Positions 9,255 through 17,151 are shown, counted from the first letter of the stretch. The stretch: 42,231 nucleotides of DNA from Nocardia gamkensis NBRC 108242 (GCF_001612985.1 NZ_BDBM01000068.1:1-42231); one strand, 5' to 3'. Translations and numbers: made by a program. The notes: generated by a model not told the origin, from the letters alone.

Positions 9255-9283
9255 AATGTACCGTTATTTAGCGGCTCAATCAA
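9255..9283 (-). promoter_or_regulatory. Predicted sigma70-type promoter of the transfer operon
   Basis: On the minus strand TTGATT (9278-9283) and TACATT (9255-9260) are separated by exactly 17 bases. Transcription would start near 9248, giving a leader of about 77 bases before ATG 9171. The surrounding 130 bases are AT-richer than the coding sequence. Confidence 0.55.
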
Positions 9284-9324
9284 CCTGCGACCTCGGCCGC
9301 CCGTTCTCATGAAGTCTGCGGCAC

Positions 9325-9361
9325 GTTCACGAGACACGCGTAGGGGTGTTCATTTTGTTCA
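9325..9361. repeat. Three GTTCA repeats upstream of the transfer promoter
   Basis: GTTCAC occurs at 9325-9330 and TGTTCA at 9347-9352 and 9356-9361, the last two with a 9-base period. They lie about 42-80 bases upstream of the predicted -35 element, in the intergenic region 9172-9539, which holds no supported gene. They could be activator or repressor sites; this is inference. Confidence 0.35.
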
Positions 9362-9539
9362 CGTTAAGTTCCGCCAGAAGCCCTCCTCGACCGGCGCACA
9401 GGGCAATGGCACATCTGCCGCAAACCGGCATACAAGATCAACGGAAGCTGCCTGCCGACGCTGACAGCATTCCCCTGGCAACTTCGTACGAGGGCTTGAA
9501 CTCGCTCCCGCCCAGCGTATTACGCCGCGGTGCGATAGC

Positions 9540-10433
9540 TCAGGCATTCCTTCCGGAGAGCGCCAGCACACCCGCGCCCATGATCGTCGCGACCTCACCG
9601 AGCTGCGAAGGAATGACGCGCAATCCCGGCAGGAAGCTCAGCCGAGCGTGCGTGGCCACCGCCTCGCCGAGCGGTTTCCACAGTGCCGGCCCCGCCTCGG
9701 AGAGCGGGCCACCGAGCACCACGAGGTCGAGGTCGAGCAGTGCCGCCACCGAGGCGATCGCCCGTCCGAGCGCCGTGCCGGCCCGTCCGAGCGCCGCGGC
9801 GGGAATGTCCTCGCCGACGCGGGCGGATTCCAGCAATTCCGGGACCGACGTGCCCGCCCAGCCCTGCTCTCCGGCCCAGCGCACCATGGCCAGGCCACCG
9901 GCGACCGCTTCCAGGCACCCGCGGCCGCCGCAGGAGCACCGATCGTCGAAGCCGGGGACCAGGACATGACCTACGTGTCCCGCATTGCCGGTGCGCCCCA
10001 CCAAGACGAAGCCGCCTACCACGACCCCGCCGGTGATGCGATCGGAGATACTCAGCGCCAGGCTGTCCATCACCGTGCTCGTCGCGCCGAAACCTCGCTC
10101 CGCCAGCGCCAGGCATACGCCGTCCAGCGCGAGCGGAACCTGCGCTTCCGGGAACAGCTTCCGCGCGGCTCGGACGATTTCGAAACCCGCTCGCCACTCC
10201 GGAACCTCGGAGGGGGCGATCACCCCGGCCGCCATATCGATCGGCCCTGCCGAGGCGACGCCGAGGGCGGTGACCTGGTCACCGCCCGCGACCTCGAGCA
10301 GCAGCTCCTGGCATCGGTCCCAGGCGCCCGTCGCCGGGATCGGGATCCTCCGGATGTCGTCGGTGTCGACATCGTCGGCGACTCGGGTCGCCGCGAAGCC
10401 CGACGACCCGATCTCCAATGCCAGGACTGTCAT
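9540..10433 (-). CDS. ROK-family sugar kinase-like protein
   Basis: 297 aa with the ROK layout: an N-terminal phosphate-loop region (LALEIGSSGFAA), a substrate/catalytic segment (ALDGVCLALAE), and the zinc motif CSCGGRGCLEAVAGG near residues 165-178 preceded by GNAGHVGHV. ROK kinases phosphorylate the C6 hydroxyl of glucose, N-acetylmannosamine or related sugars. There is no N-terminal winged helix, so it is not a NagC/Mlc-type repressor. The first loop is atypical: most kinases have DIGGTK, here Asp is replaced by Glu and the Gly/Thr pair by Ser-Ser. The usual Asn before the catalytic Asp is Leu. Activity is therefore uncertain. It is 50 bases downstream of the whiB-like gene and could be co-transcribed. 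Confidence 0.75.
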   Translation of the reverse strand: MTVLALEIGSSGFAATRVADDVDTDDIRRIPIPATGAWDRCQELLLEVAGGDQVTALGVASAGPIDMAAGVIAPSEVPEWRAGFEIVRAARKLFPEAQVPLALDGVCLALAERGFGATSTVMDSLALSISDRITGGVVVGGFVLVGRTGNAGHVGHVLVPGFDDRCSCGGRGCLEAVAGGLAMVRWAGEQGWAGTSVPELLESARVGEDIPAAALGRAGTALGRAIASVAALLDLDLVVLGGPLSEAGPALWKPLGEAVATHARLSFLPGLRVIPSQLGEVATIMGAGVLALSGRNA

Positions 10434-10483
10434 GAGTTACGCACCACCGAACGACTCGACGCGAAAAGCTGCACGCAGCATAG

Positions 10484-10936
10484 TCACAGGCCGTCGGTGC
10501 CGGTCGGCTTGAGGGGCTGCCCGAGCACGATGTGCCGACGAGGCGCGGGAAGCGTGGACACGGTGCGCAGCGGACGCGGTCCGGTGCGGATGATCCGCAT
10601 GGGGCGTTTGTGGTCGATCGGCGCGGCCCGGTGCCGGTCCAGGTTCTCGATGACGCTGCCCGAGTTGTCGTAGGCGACACCCGCCCAGATCATCGCGCGG
10701 GGACCGTCTCCGCGGGTGGTGAGAGCCTGCGCCAACTGCTGGCACTGCGCGAGCAAGGGGCAACTCTGACAGGTGCGCACCGCCGCTCGCCAGGCATCCG
10801 GATTCCCGGTGTCCATGTCCCAGTTGTCCGGGACGTCGGCGCACGGGGGCCGCTGGTTCGACTTTGCCGGAATCGACGAGACCTTTGCTGATGCAATGGA
10901 TCCCGTGTCCATCGGAAGGGTTCGCGTAATGCTCAT
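10484..10936 (-). CDS. WhiB-like iron-sulfur transcriptional regulator
   Basis: 150 aa from ATG 10936, chosen because GGAG lies about 7 bases upstream; the longer reading to 11002 has no ribosome site. Four cysteines have the Wbl spacing: C32, then C56-x2-C59-x5-C65, which would bind a [4Fe-4S] cluster. A MIWAGV segment stands in for the GIWGG turn, followed by a basic C-terminus (RHRAAPIDHKRPMR) able to contact DNA. Wbl proteins work with the housekeeping sigma factor region 4 and respond to redox or nitric oxide. The gene is divergent from a MerR gene; the two share a 267-base control region. It is not an obvious WhiB1-7 orthologue, and such copies also occur on phages and plasmids. Confidence 0.8.
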   Translation of the reverse strand: MSITRTLPMDTGSIASAKVSSIPAKSNQRPPCADVPDNWDMDTGNPDAWRAAVRTCQSCPLLAQCQQLAQALTTRGDGPRAMIWAGVAYDNSGSVIENLDRHRAAPIDHKRPMRIIRTGPRPLRTVSTLPAPRRHIVLGQPLKPTGTDGL

Positions 10937-11053
10937 AGCCATCTCCGGGGATGCCGAGCACACACCTATGGCAGGTGCGTGGCCCATGGATCGGACGGTC
11001 ATCAGGGCTGCTCAACAGTCCCCGGAACCCAGCCGCGATAAGCTGGTCTACGC

Positions 11054-11082
11054 ACGGTAGCCCACTGTTGCCCAGCACACAA
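11054..11082 (-). promoter_or_regulatory. Predicted promoter of the whiB-like gene
   Basis: On the minus strand TTGTGT (11077-11082) and TACCGT (11054-11059) are 17 bases apart, giving a leader of about 110 bases before ATG 10936. The -10 hexamer is identical to that of the divergent merR promoter. Confidence 0.4.
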
Positions 11083-11100
11083 CCTCTTGTACCGCTATGT

Positions 11101-11153
11101 AACGGCTCGTTGACCTTGAAGCAACACACAGCTACCGTCTTTAACGGCACGTT
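11101..11153. promoter_or_regulatory. Paired AACG-N3-CGTT operator-like dyads
   Basis: AACGGCTCGTT (11101-11111) and AACGGCACGTT (11143-11153) are the same inverted repeat, AACG-N3-CGTT, spaced 42 bases apart, about four helical turns. The first overlaps the -35 element of the merR promoter and the second covers its predicted start site. This would suit cooperative repression or looping by a dimeric regulator, perhaps the adjacent MerR protein acting on its own gene. The binding protein is inferred, not shown. Confidence 0.5.
11110..11138 (+). promoter_or_regulatory. Predicted promoter of the merR gene
   Basis: TTGACC (11110-11115) and TACCGT (11133-11138) are separated by 17 bases. Transcription would start near 11145, about 60 bases before ATG 11204. 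The two dyads described separately border this promoter. Confidence 0.5.
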
Positions 11154-11203
11154 ATGAAACGGACCATTTTCCACGGGGGCCCGACTATGGTTTCCTTTTA
11201 AAC

Positions 11204-11926
11204 ATGGCTGCAGACTCTGAATTCACGATCGACGAACTGGCACGGGCAGCCGACACCACCGTGCGCAGCGTCCGCGTGTACCACGAGCGAGGTCTCCTGC
11301 CCTCGCCGGAGGTGCGCGGGCGGATCGGGTACTACGGGTCGGACCATCTCAACCGCCTGCAAACGATCAGCCGCCTGCTGGGGCGGGGCATGAAGCTGAA
11401 CGGGATCAGGGAGCTGCTGGAAGCCTGGGATCGTGGCGACGGACTTGCCGACGTACTCGGAGTGAAGAACGCGAACGCGGCCGAAGCGGACGCGGAAGCA
11501 ACCACCGAGCCACAGGACAGCTACGCCGAGTTACCGGAGTACGCCAAGCAGGCGCTGGCCTCCAGCGAGGACCCGCTCGAGGCCTACCGGGTCACGAATC
11601 CCCGGTGCTGCGATCTGGCCACCCGGCTCACCGACACCGGGCTGCCGATGCAGGACACGTTCCAGTTGGTCGAACGTCTGCGTGCCGACTGCGATCGCAT
11701 CGCCGACCGCTTCGCCACCGAGTTGTTCTTTCGCCTGGCCGGGCAGACCTACGAAGACTCCGCGCGGACCCCGCGGGACCGCACCAAGCTGGAGACCGAC
11801 CTGGCGATCGCCCGTTTGATCGTCACCCGCGCCACCTCGGAGCTGATCGACCAGGCGTTCGCCCGGCACTCCGAGCTGCCGCCGTCCACGGTGGCCTCCA
11901 GCCAACAGGCGCAAGCCGAGCAGTGA
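11204..11926 (+). CDS. MerR-family transcriptional regulator
   Basis: 240 aa. Residues 5-75 form the MerR winged helix: FTIDELARAADTTVRSVRVY, HERGLLPSPEVRGRIGYYG, then the LNRLQTISRLLGRGMKLNGI helix. An Asp/Glu/Ala-rich linker (about 88-110) leads to a helical C-terminal domain of about 130 residues. The C-terminus has only one Cys, in the phrase NPRCCDLATRL region, with no metal-binding loop, so the ligand is unknown. The ATG start has no clear ribosome site. It is divergent from the whiB-like gene and probably autoregulated through the flanking dyads. It is the last gene before the tRNA pair. Confidence 0.85.
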   Translation: MAADSEFTIDELARAADTTVRSVRVYHERGLLPSPEVRGRIGYYGSDHLNRLQTISRLLGRGMKLNGIRELLEAWDRGDGLADVLGVKNANAAEADAEATTEPQDSYAELPEYAKQALASSEDPLEAYRVTNPRCCDLATRLTDTGLPMQDTFQLVERLRADCDRIADRFATELFFRLAGQTYEDSARTPRDRTKLETDLAIARLIVTRATSELIDQAFARHSELPPSTVASSQQAQAEQ

Positions 11927-12298
11927 CGGCGCGGTCGCGAACCGACCGTTCGCCTATTTCCATCCGGCACTATCGAATACTTACGTAGACATTCGCATTC
12001 GGGCTTTTTCGAACCGTCCGCCGGTCGCCGTGGGCGAATGACTCGAAGCCCGGTTCCGGCGCGACGAACACGACGCCCGGCGAATCGCTGAACATACCTA
12101 CGTAGGACCAGTGCCGAAGAGTTGCCACGGGATGTCCCGGCGGCGACGCGGCGCCCCTCCCCCGTCTCCGTACATCGATCCCGGCAGTTCCCCCACACGT
12201 GTGAAACCCGGTGGGATGCGTGGGTGTACCGATCCGAGGAGACACGGCGCAGCCGCCGCTACCGTCGAGACCCGAGGACGAATCCCGCCCCCGAACGA
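11927..12298. other. Intergenic region between merR and tRNA-Pro
   Basis: No supported gene. A weak hairpin CGGTCG-CGAAC-CGACCG at 11932-11948 follows merR and could be its terminator. A perfect CCTACGTAGG palindrome lies at 12097-12106, and a related TTACGTAG occurs at 11981-11988. Open frames here are unlike proteins. If the left module integrated at tRNA-Pro, its right-hand boundary would fall inside or next to this stretch. Confidence 0.5.
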
Positions 12299-12375
<77 letters not shown>

Positions 12376-12422
12376 TGGCCCTCGCGGTGGCGGGGCGGCC
12401 GCCGACGAGGATGAATGCTCCG

Positions 12423-12496
<74 letters not shown>

Positions 12497-13426
12497 AGGC
12501 ATACGACACCGATGGGATCGCCACGATGTCGTGTGCGATCCGACTGTACCGAACCCGGCTTCCGAAACGCCAATCAGCCCCCCGCGCAGCGAGATCTCGC
12601 AGGTTGCCCGGCGGAGCGCTCCAGGGTTGCCGCGCCCAGTGTCGCACGGCGGGCCCGCCGGCACACGGTGACGCGCTCGAGAAAATTTAAAGGTTCTTTT
12701 TCATTGAAACTCTGGCGTGTCGGATTCCGGTGGGCGAAACTCGAATGACACACTTGTCACCCCAAGAACATCGCTCGAGGGATTTCCGATGAGGACCGCG
12801 CGACTCGCCGTCACGGCCGACACACTCGGTGTGTCGCCGAGCCACGGGCGCGCGGCCGCGAGCGACTCGACACGGCGCACGCGCGGACGAGGTCCATCCC
12901 GCGAACCCTCGGCCGATCGCAGAGCAACCCGTCCGCGGGGAGCGTCGGCGCATCGAGCGGCCATCCCGCCCCTCCCGCCGGTGCGCACCGCACCCCCGGC
13001 CGAGGCGGGCTCCGGTGTCGCGGCCCGAATCGACGGCGTAGGCGACCCGAACCGTATCGACCGGCCCACTGCCGGTAAGCGACTACCCTCGGAACACTCG
13101 GCACAACCATTCGGAACACGACAGGGAAGACGAGGACGTCGCGTGCGAGAACAGATTCTCGTGAGGCGAGCGGCGCCGGGCCGAACCGGACCGTCGCCGT
13201 TGCTCGCGCACCATTCCCCGCCCACCTCCCGCAGCGTGTCGCCAGCGCGTCGCGGCGCGATTTTGCAGCGAACGAGAATCGGGTGTAACACCAACGCGAC
13301 GGGAACGATCACATACCCGATCGCTGTTCGCGAGGCATCGAGAACACGTTGCAAATCAGCGCTTTTCGATGCCGAGTGGCTTGCTAGGATCCTTTTTGCC
13401 GGACGGGGGTATCTGGAAAGGGGGCG
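12497..13426. other. Long intergenic region upstream of the GGDEF gene
   Basis: About 930 bases without a convincing gene. Overlapping open frames on both strands (for example 12717-13430 plus and 12701-13534 minus) have low-complexity Arg/Ala/Pro-rich translations, no ribosome sites and no domain. An AT-rich patch with a run of T occurs at 12685-12700. A -10-like TAGGAT is at 13385-13390. M. tuberculosis has lipP near this point; no remnant is recognisable here. Confidence 0.5.
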
Positions 13427-13543
13427 GTGAGCGTGCGCCGAACCAGGTGGACACAACCGCGTAGCAGTGGGAACGATCAGGGTGACGCCGGCACCTGTGT
13501 GACTACAGGGCACCTGGGTACCGACGTCACTCACACCGGGTGA
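13427..13543 (+). CDS. Possible 38-aa leader peptide coupled to the diguanylate cyclase
   Basis: GTG at 13427 is preceded by a strong ribosome site (GGAAAGGGGG). The frame runs 38 codons and its TGA (13541-13543) overlaps the GTG of the GGDEF gene in a GTGA junction, the standard translational-coupling arrangement. The peptide begins MSVRRTRWTQ and is Arg/Thr/Gly-rich, with one Cys and no membrane segment. It resembles nothing I know. It could be a real small protein, a regulatory leader, or chance. The strong ribosome site and exact overlap support translation; the unremarkable codon use weakens it. Confidence 0.45.
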   Translation: MSVRRTRWTQPRSSGNDQGDAGTCVTTGHLGTDVTHTG

Positions 13544-14499
13544 GTCCGATGTCGACCGACATCGAGCCCCCGGTAGCCGCCATGGCCCGCGCCTGGGCCC
13601 GTGCGGTCTGCGCCGAGCCCGGTTCGGGCGCGGCGCCCCAGCACTTGGAACCGGTGCTGATCGAGATCGTCGAGCGCTTGCTCAGGCTCGCCAGGTCCGA
13701 ACCGTTCCCGGTGCCCGAAGCACGGATGCTCGGTGCCCGGCTCGCCGAGGCGCCGTTCGACCGGATCCGGATGCTGGCGCAGGCCACGCGCTGGCTGCTC
13801 GGTTTCCCCTCCGGCGCGCCCGGTTCCCTGGTGGCCACCCGCTGGCCGTTCATCGCCAGCCAGGCCATCGACAGTTACGCCCAGGCGCTGCAGGAGCGCG
13901 CCCTCGCCCAACAGGAGCAGAACCTGTCGGCCAAGGTGTCGCTGCGGGTGCAGGAGATCGCCGCCTTACAGCACCGGCTGCGCCACGAGGCCACCCACGA
14001 CGCGCTCACCGACCTGGCCAACCGGACGCTGCTGCAGGACAAGGTGCGGCTGATGGCCACCGACCCGACCCGCGGCGTCGGACTGCTGCTGATCGACCTC
14101 GACCGGTTCAAGCAGATCAACGACGGCTACGGACACGCGATCGGCGACGAGGTGCTCGTCGAACTGGCCGGCAGGCTGCGCGAAGCCTGTCCACCGGACA
14201 CGGTGATCTGCCGGTACGGCGGCGACGAGTTCGTGCTCGCGACCAACCCCCGCCACAACAACCTCGGAGATCTCGCGCATCGGATCGTGGCCGCCCTGCG
14301 TGACCCGGTCTGGTCGTCGGCGGGGCCGGTGCCCGTATCCGCCAGCGTCGGCACCGCCTACAGCCCGCCGGGCAGCCCGATCGATTTCACCGACCTGCTG
14401 CGCCGCGCCGACCGCGCGATGTACTCCGCCAAGACGGCAGGCGGTCGCCGTTTCGCCCTCGCGGACGAGCCGGACATCGACACCGCCGTCGCAGGCTGA
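13540..14499 (+). CDS. GGDEF-domain diguanylate cyclase
   Basis: 319 aa from GTG 13540 (ATG 13549 is the alternative). Residues 1-125 are helical and lack membrane helices. A coiled segment (about 118-150, ALAQQEQNLSAKVSLRVQEIAALQHRL) leads into the GGDEF domain: THDALTDLANR near 153, LLIDLDRFKQINDGYGHAIGDEVL near 187-210, and intact RYGGDEF near 225-231. It should make cyclic di-GMP from two GTP in the cytoplasm. The RxxD product-inhibition site that normally ends five residues before GGDEF is absent (PPDT is there instead). No EAL domain is present. The linker resembles the signalling helix that couples a sensor to cyclase dimerisation. Confidence 0.9.
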   Translation: MSPMSTDIEPPVAAMARAWARAVCAEPGSGAAPQHLEPVLIEIVERLLRLARSEPFPVPEARMLGARLAEAPFDRIRMLAQATRWLLGFPSGAPGSLVATRWPFIASQAIDSYAQALQERALAQQEQNLSAKVSLRVQEIAALQHRLRHEATHDALTDLANRTLLQDKVRLMATDPTRGVGLLLIDLDRFKQINDGYGHAIGDEVLVELAGRLREACPPDTVICRYGGDEFVLATNPRHNNLGDLAHRIVAALRDPVWSSAGPVPVSASVGTAYSPPGSPIDFTDLLRRADRAMYSAKTAGGRRFALADEPDIDTAVAG

Positions 14500-14518
14500 G
14501 CCGCACCGACCGGCCGGG

Positions 14519-15331
14519 TCAGCCGGGCTGACAGGTGGGACACCAGAAGAGATTCCTGGCCTCCATCACCTGATGGGCGATCGGGGTCCCGCACAGCCGG
14601 CACGGGGCGCCCTGGCGGCGATAGACGTAGGTGCGCGGACGATCCTTGGCATACGACGGCTCGCCGTGATCGTGTTCGGGCCGCACCACGACCATCTTCC
14701 CGACGCGCACCCCCACCCGCATGAGCGCGACGAGATCCGACCACATCTGCGCCCATTCGCCCGCGGACAGCCCCGTGCCGGGGCGGTGCGGTGAGATCCG
14801 ATGCCGGAAGAGCAGTTCCGCGCGATAGACGTTACCGACCCCGGCGACCACCTGCTGGTCCATCAGCAGCGCGCCGATCGGCCTGCGGGAACGCTGGATC
14901 CGCCGCCATGCCCGGTCGGGGTCGGCGCCGCGCCGCAGCGGGTCCGGGCCGAGCCGGTCGGTGAGCGCCGCCACCTCCGGTGGCAGCAGGATCTCGCACG
15001 CGGTGGGCCCCCGCAGGTCGGTGCCGAAGCCCGGCTGCCCGTCCTGGCCCCCGAACATGCGCATCCGGACCTGGCCGACCGGCTCCCCCATCGGCAGCGC
15101 GGATTCGGTGAAGGTGCCGTACAAGCCGAGATGCACATGCACGACCAAGCCCGAGTCGTAGTGGTGCAGCAGATGTTTGCCCCACGCCTCGGATTTCGTC
15201 AGCACCTGCCCGTCCACCCGGGCCGCGCCCGCGGCGAACTTGCCCTGCGGGCTCGACACCCGCACCATACCGCCCGCGAGTCGCCGCTGATGCAGCCGCG
15301 CGAGGCGGTGCAGTGTATGTCCTTCCGGCAC
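14519..15331 (-). CDS. nei: Fpg/Nei-family DNA glycosylase (endonuclease VIII)
   Basis: 270 aa starting MPEGH. After removal of Met, Pro2 is the nucleophile that forms the Schiff base and Glu3 assists, which fixes this start. The helix-two-turn-helix appears as VVAGVGNVYRAELLF (about 160-175). A C-terminal zinc finger has CRLC (about 244) and CPTC (about 266). The enzyme excises oxidised bases such as thymine glycol and nicks the abasic site. The position next to rpiB matches Rv2464c (Nei1) of M. tuberculosis. The stop is 20 bases from the convergent GGDEF gene, and rpiB lies 23 bases upstream on the same strand, so the two may be an operon. Confidence 0.92.
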   Translation of the reverse strand: MPEGHTLHRLARLHQRRLAGGMVRVSSPQGKFAAGAARVDGQVLTKSEAWGKHLLHHYDSGLVVHVHLGLYGTFTESALPMGEPVGQVRMRMFGGQDGQPGFGTDLRGPTACEILLPPEVAALTDRLGPDPLRRGADPDRAWRRIQRSRRPIGALLMDQQVVAGVGNVYRAELLFRHRISPHRPGTGLSAGEWAQMWSDLVALMRVGVRVGKMVVVRPEHDHGEPSYAKDRPRTYVYRRQGAPCRLCGTPIAHQVMEARNLFWCPTCQPG

Positions 15332-15354
15332 AGCCCGTTACGACCTCGGTACGC

Positions 15355-15828
15355 TCAGTACGCGGGGACCGCGGGGGCGACGCCGGTCTTCTCGTACTCG
15401 GCCAGGATGTCGATGCGCCGCTGATGGCGCTCCTCGTCCGACCACGGGGTGGACACGAACGCGTCCACGATGGCCAGCGCTTCCTCGGTCGAGTGCATGC
15501 GGCCGCCGATACCGATCAGTTGCGCGTTGTTGTGCTCGCGGGCCAGCTTCGCGGTCTCCACGCTCCAGGCCAGCGCGCAGCGGGCGCCGGGCACCTTGTT
15601 CGCGGCGATCTGCTCGCCGTTGCCGCTGCCGCCGAACACCAGGCCGAGGCTGCCCGGATCGGCCACCGTCCGGCGGGCCGCCTCGATGCAGAAGGCGGGG
15701 TAGTCGTCGAGCGCGTCGTACTCGAGCGCACCGCAGTCGACGACCTCGTGACCCGCCTGCTCCAGATGGGCCTTGACAAGATTCTTCAGTTCGAAACCGG
15801 CATGATCGGCACCCAGGTAAACGCGCAT
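15355..15828 (-). CDS. rpiB: Ribose-5-phosphate isomerase B
   Basis: 157 aa from ATG 15828 (MRVYLGADHAG); an in-frame ATG three codons earlier (15837) is possible, and longer readings are not supported. It interconverts ribose 5-phosphate and ribulose 5-phosphate in the pentose phosphate pathway. Visible motifs: GADHAGFELKN at the N-terminus, DYPAFC, and GGSGNGEQIAANKV, where the Glu after GNG replaces the Cys base of the E. coli type, as in mycobacterial RpiB. The downstream AREHNNAQ and GIGGRM segments are also typical. Length matches the mycobacterial enzyme (about 160 aa). The gene sits directly upstream of nei, as in M. tuberculosis. Confidence 0.95.
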   Translation of the reverse strand: MRVYLGADHAGFELKNLVKAHLEQAGHEVVDCGALEYDALDDYPAFCIEAARRTVADPGSLGLVFGGSGNGEQIAANKVPGARCALAWSVETAKLAREHNNAQLIGIGGRMHSTEEALAIVDAFVSTPWSDEERHQRRIDILAEYEKTGVAPAVPAY

Positions 15829-16004
15829 GGCAGGCATTGTGTCAGGCGGCCGCCGCGCGGGCGGCAAGAGGGCATCCCCCGCGATCAACACCGGGACCCG
15901 CCTGCGCGAATCGAGTGATACGCCAGTTGTGTTGGCGGCCACAGGGCCCGGTGACACGACCGACGCGCAAGCCCCGTTCCCGGCAACTGAATAGAGTTCA
16001 TCCC

Positions 16005-17111
16005 ATGCAGCCGTTCGAACCCCAGCCGCCCGACCAGGCGGGCCGACAGGCCGACCCGTATGCCCAGCAGGGCGGGTGGGTCTCGGCTCAGGACACGCCT
16101 GCCGCACCCTACGGACGGCCGTACACCTCGGGCTCTTACCCGGCCGCTCCCCCCGCGTACCCCGCGCCGTACGGGTCCTACCCCGGCGCTCCGATGCCGC
16201 CCCCCGCGCCGCCGCAGCGGCAGCCTCGCGGTCTGTCGCCCTTCGGCATGCCCGCCCGGCACAGCTGGGAGATCCCGATGCTCGTCGTCGTGGTGGTGCT
16301 GACCGTGTTCGCGTACCTGATCGCGCTGGCGCTGCTCGCCACCGGGAACTTCGACCAGTACGTCCTGGCGTTCGCGGCCGCTCCGCTGCTGCTGTGGTTC
16401 GGCCGCGGCGTCAACTACGCGGGCCAGCGGGTCAACGGCGTACGGATGTCGCCGACCCAATTCCCCGAGGGCTACCAGATGGTGGTGGACGCCGCCGCCC
16501 GCTTCGGCATGGCGAAGGTGCCGGACGCGTACGTGGTGCTCGGCAACGGCCAGATCAACGCGTTCGCAAGCGGACACGGCTTCCGACGCTACGTGGTGGT
16601 CTACAGCGACTTGTTCGAGATCGGCGGCGCCGCGCGCGAACCGGACGCACTGGCGTTCATCATCGGGCACGAGGTCGGCCACATCGCGGCGGGACACACG
16701 TCGTATTGGCGGCAGCTGGGCATGTTCCTCGTGCCGTTCCTGCCGATCATCGGCAGCAGCCTGATCCGCGCGCAGGAGTACACCGCCGACAACCACGGTT
16801 TCTGCAATCGGCACACCGGGGCGTCCGCCGCCATGGGCACCCTGGCAGCGGGCAAATACATGAACAGGCTGGTCGGCTTCGACGAGATGGCCGACCGGGC
16901 CGTCGTCGAGAAGGGATTCTTCGTCTGGATGGTGAACGCCCTGTCCAGCCATCCGGTACTCACCTGGCGGATGTGGGCGCTGCGCGACCGCAGCAGGCAC
17001 GGGAAGCTGTTCCTGCGCCCGGCGCCGCCCGCGGGCGCGAGCGTGCCCGCGGGCGGCTACGCGAGCTCCTACGGTCAGCTACCGGCGAGCCCGCCGAAGT
17101 CCGTGCTGTGA
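16005..17111 (+). CDS. M48-family membrane metallopeptidase
   Basis: 368 aa from ATG 16005; a longer reading from 15837 overlaps rpiB and has no ribosome site. Residues 1-80 are Pro/Gln/Tyr-rich. Two membrane helices follow (about 88-112 and 117-135). The catalytic zinc motif HEVGH lies near 222-226 in IIGHEVGHIAAGH, and the third ligand is the Glu of EYTADNHG near 258. M48 proteases (HtpX, Oma1, Ste24) degrade or process membrane proteins; the HtpX-like topology suggests envelope quality control. It diverges from rpiB across about 176 bases and converges on the DsbA-like gene with a shared terminator. Confidence 0.88.
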   Translation: MQPFEPQPPDQAGRQADPYAQQGGWVSAQDTPAAPYGRPYTSGSYPAAPPAYPAPYGSYPGAPMPPPAPPQRQPRGLSPFGMPARHSWEIPMLVVVVVLTVFAYLIALALLATGNFDQYVLAFAAAPLLLWFGRGVNYAGQRVNGVRMSPTQFPEGYQMVVDAAARFGMAKVPDAYVVLGNGQINAFASGHGFRRYVVVYSDLFEIGGAAREPDALAFIIGHEVGHIAAGHTSYWRQLGMFLVPFLPIIGSSLIRAQEYTADNHGFCNRHTGASAAMGTLAAGKYMNRLVGFDEMADRAVVEKGFFVWMVNALSSHPVLTWRMWALRDRSRHGKLFLRPAPPAGASVPAGGYASSYGQLPASPPKSVL

Positions 17112-17114
17112 CGA

Positions 17115-17145
17115 TGCGCGGGTGCCGCACGTCGGCACCCGCGCA
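17115..17145. terminator. Bidirectional hairpin terminator
   Basis: A perfect 13-bp stem (17115-17127 with 17133-17145; left arm TGCGCGGGTGCCG) with a 5-base loop lies between the convergent M48 and DsbA-like genes. There is no U-tract, which is common in actinobacteria. Confidence 0.8.
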
Positions 17146-17151
17146 CAGTGC

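Noticed and set aside
9540..10433. ROK-family transcriptional repressor
   Set aside because: No N-terminal winged helix; the protein begins directly with the kinase fold.
12701..13534. 277-codon minus and 237-codon plus frames in the gap before the GGDEF gene
   Set aside because: Both are Arg/Ala/Pro-rich, overlap each other and lack ribosome sites or domains; high GC gives long frames by chance.
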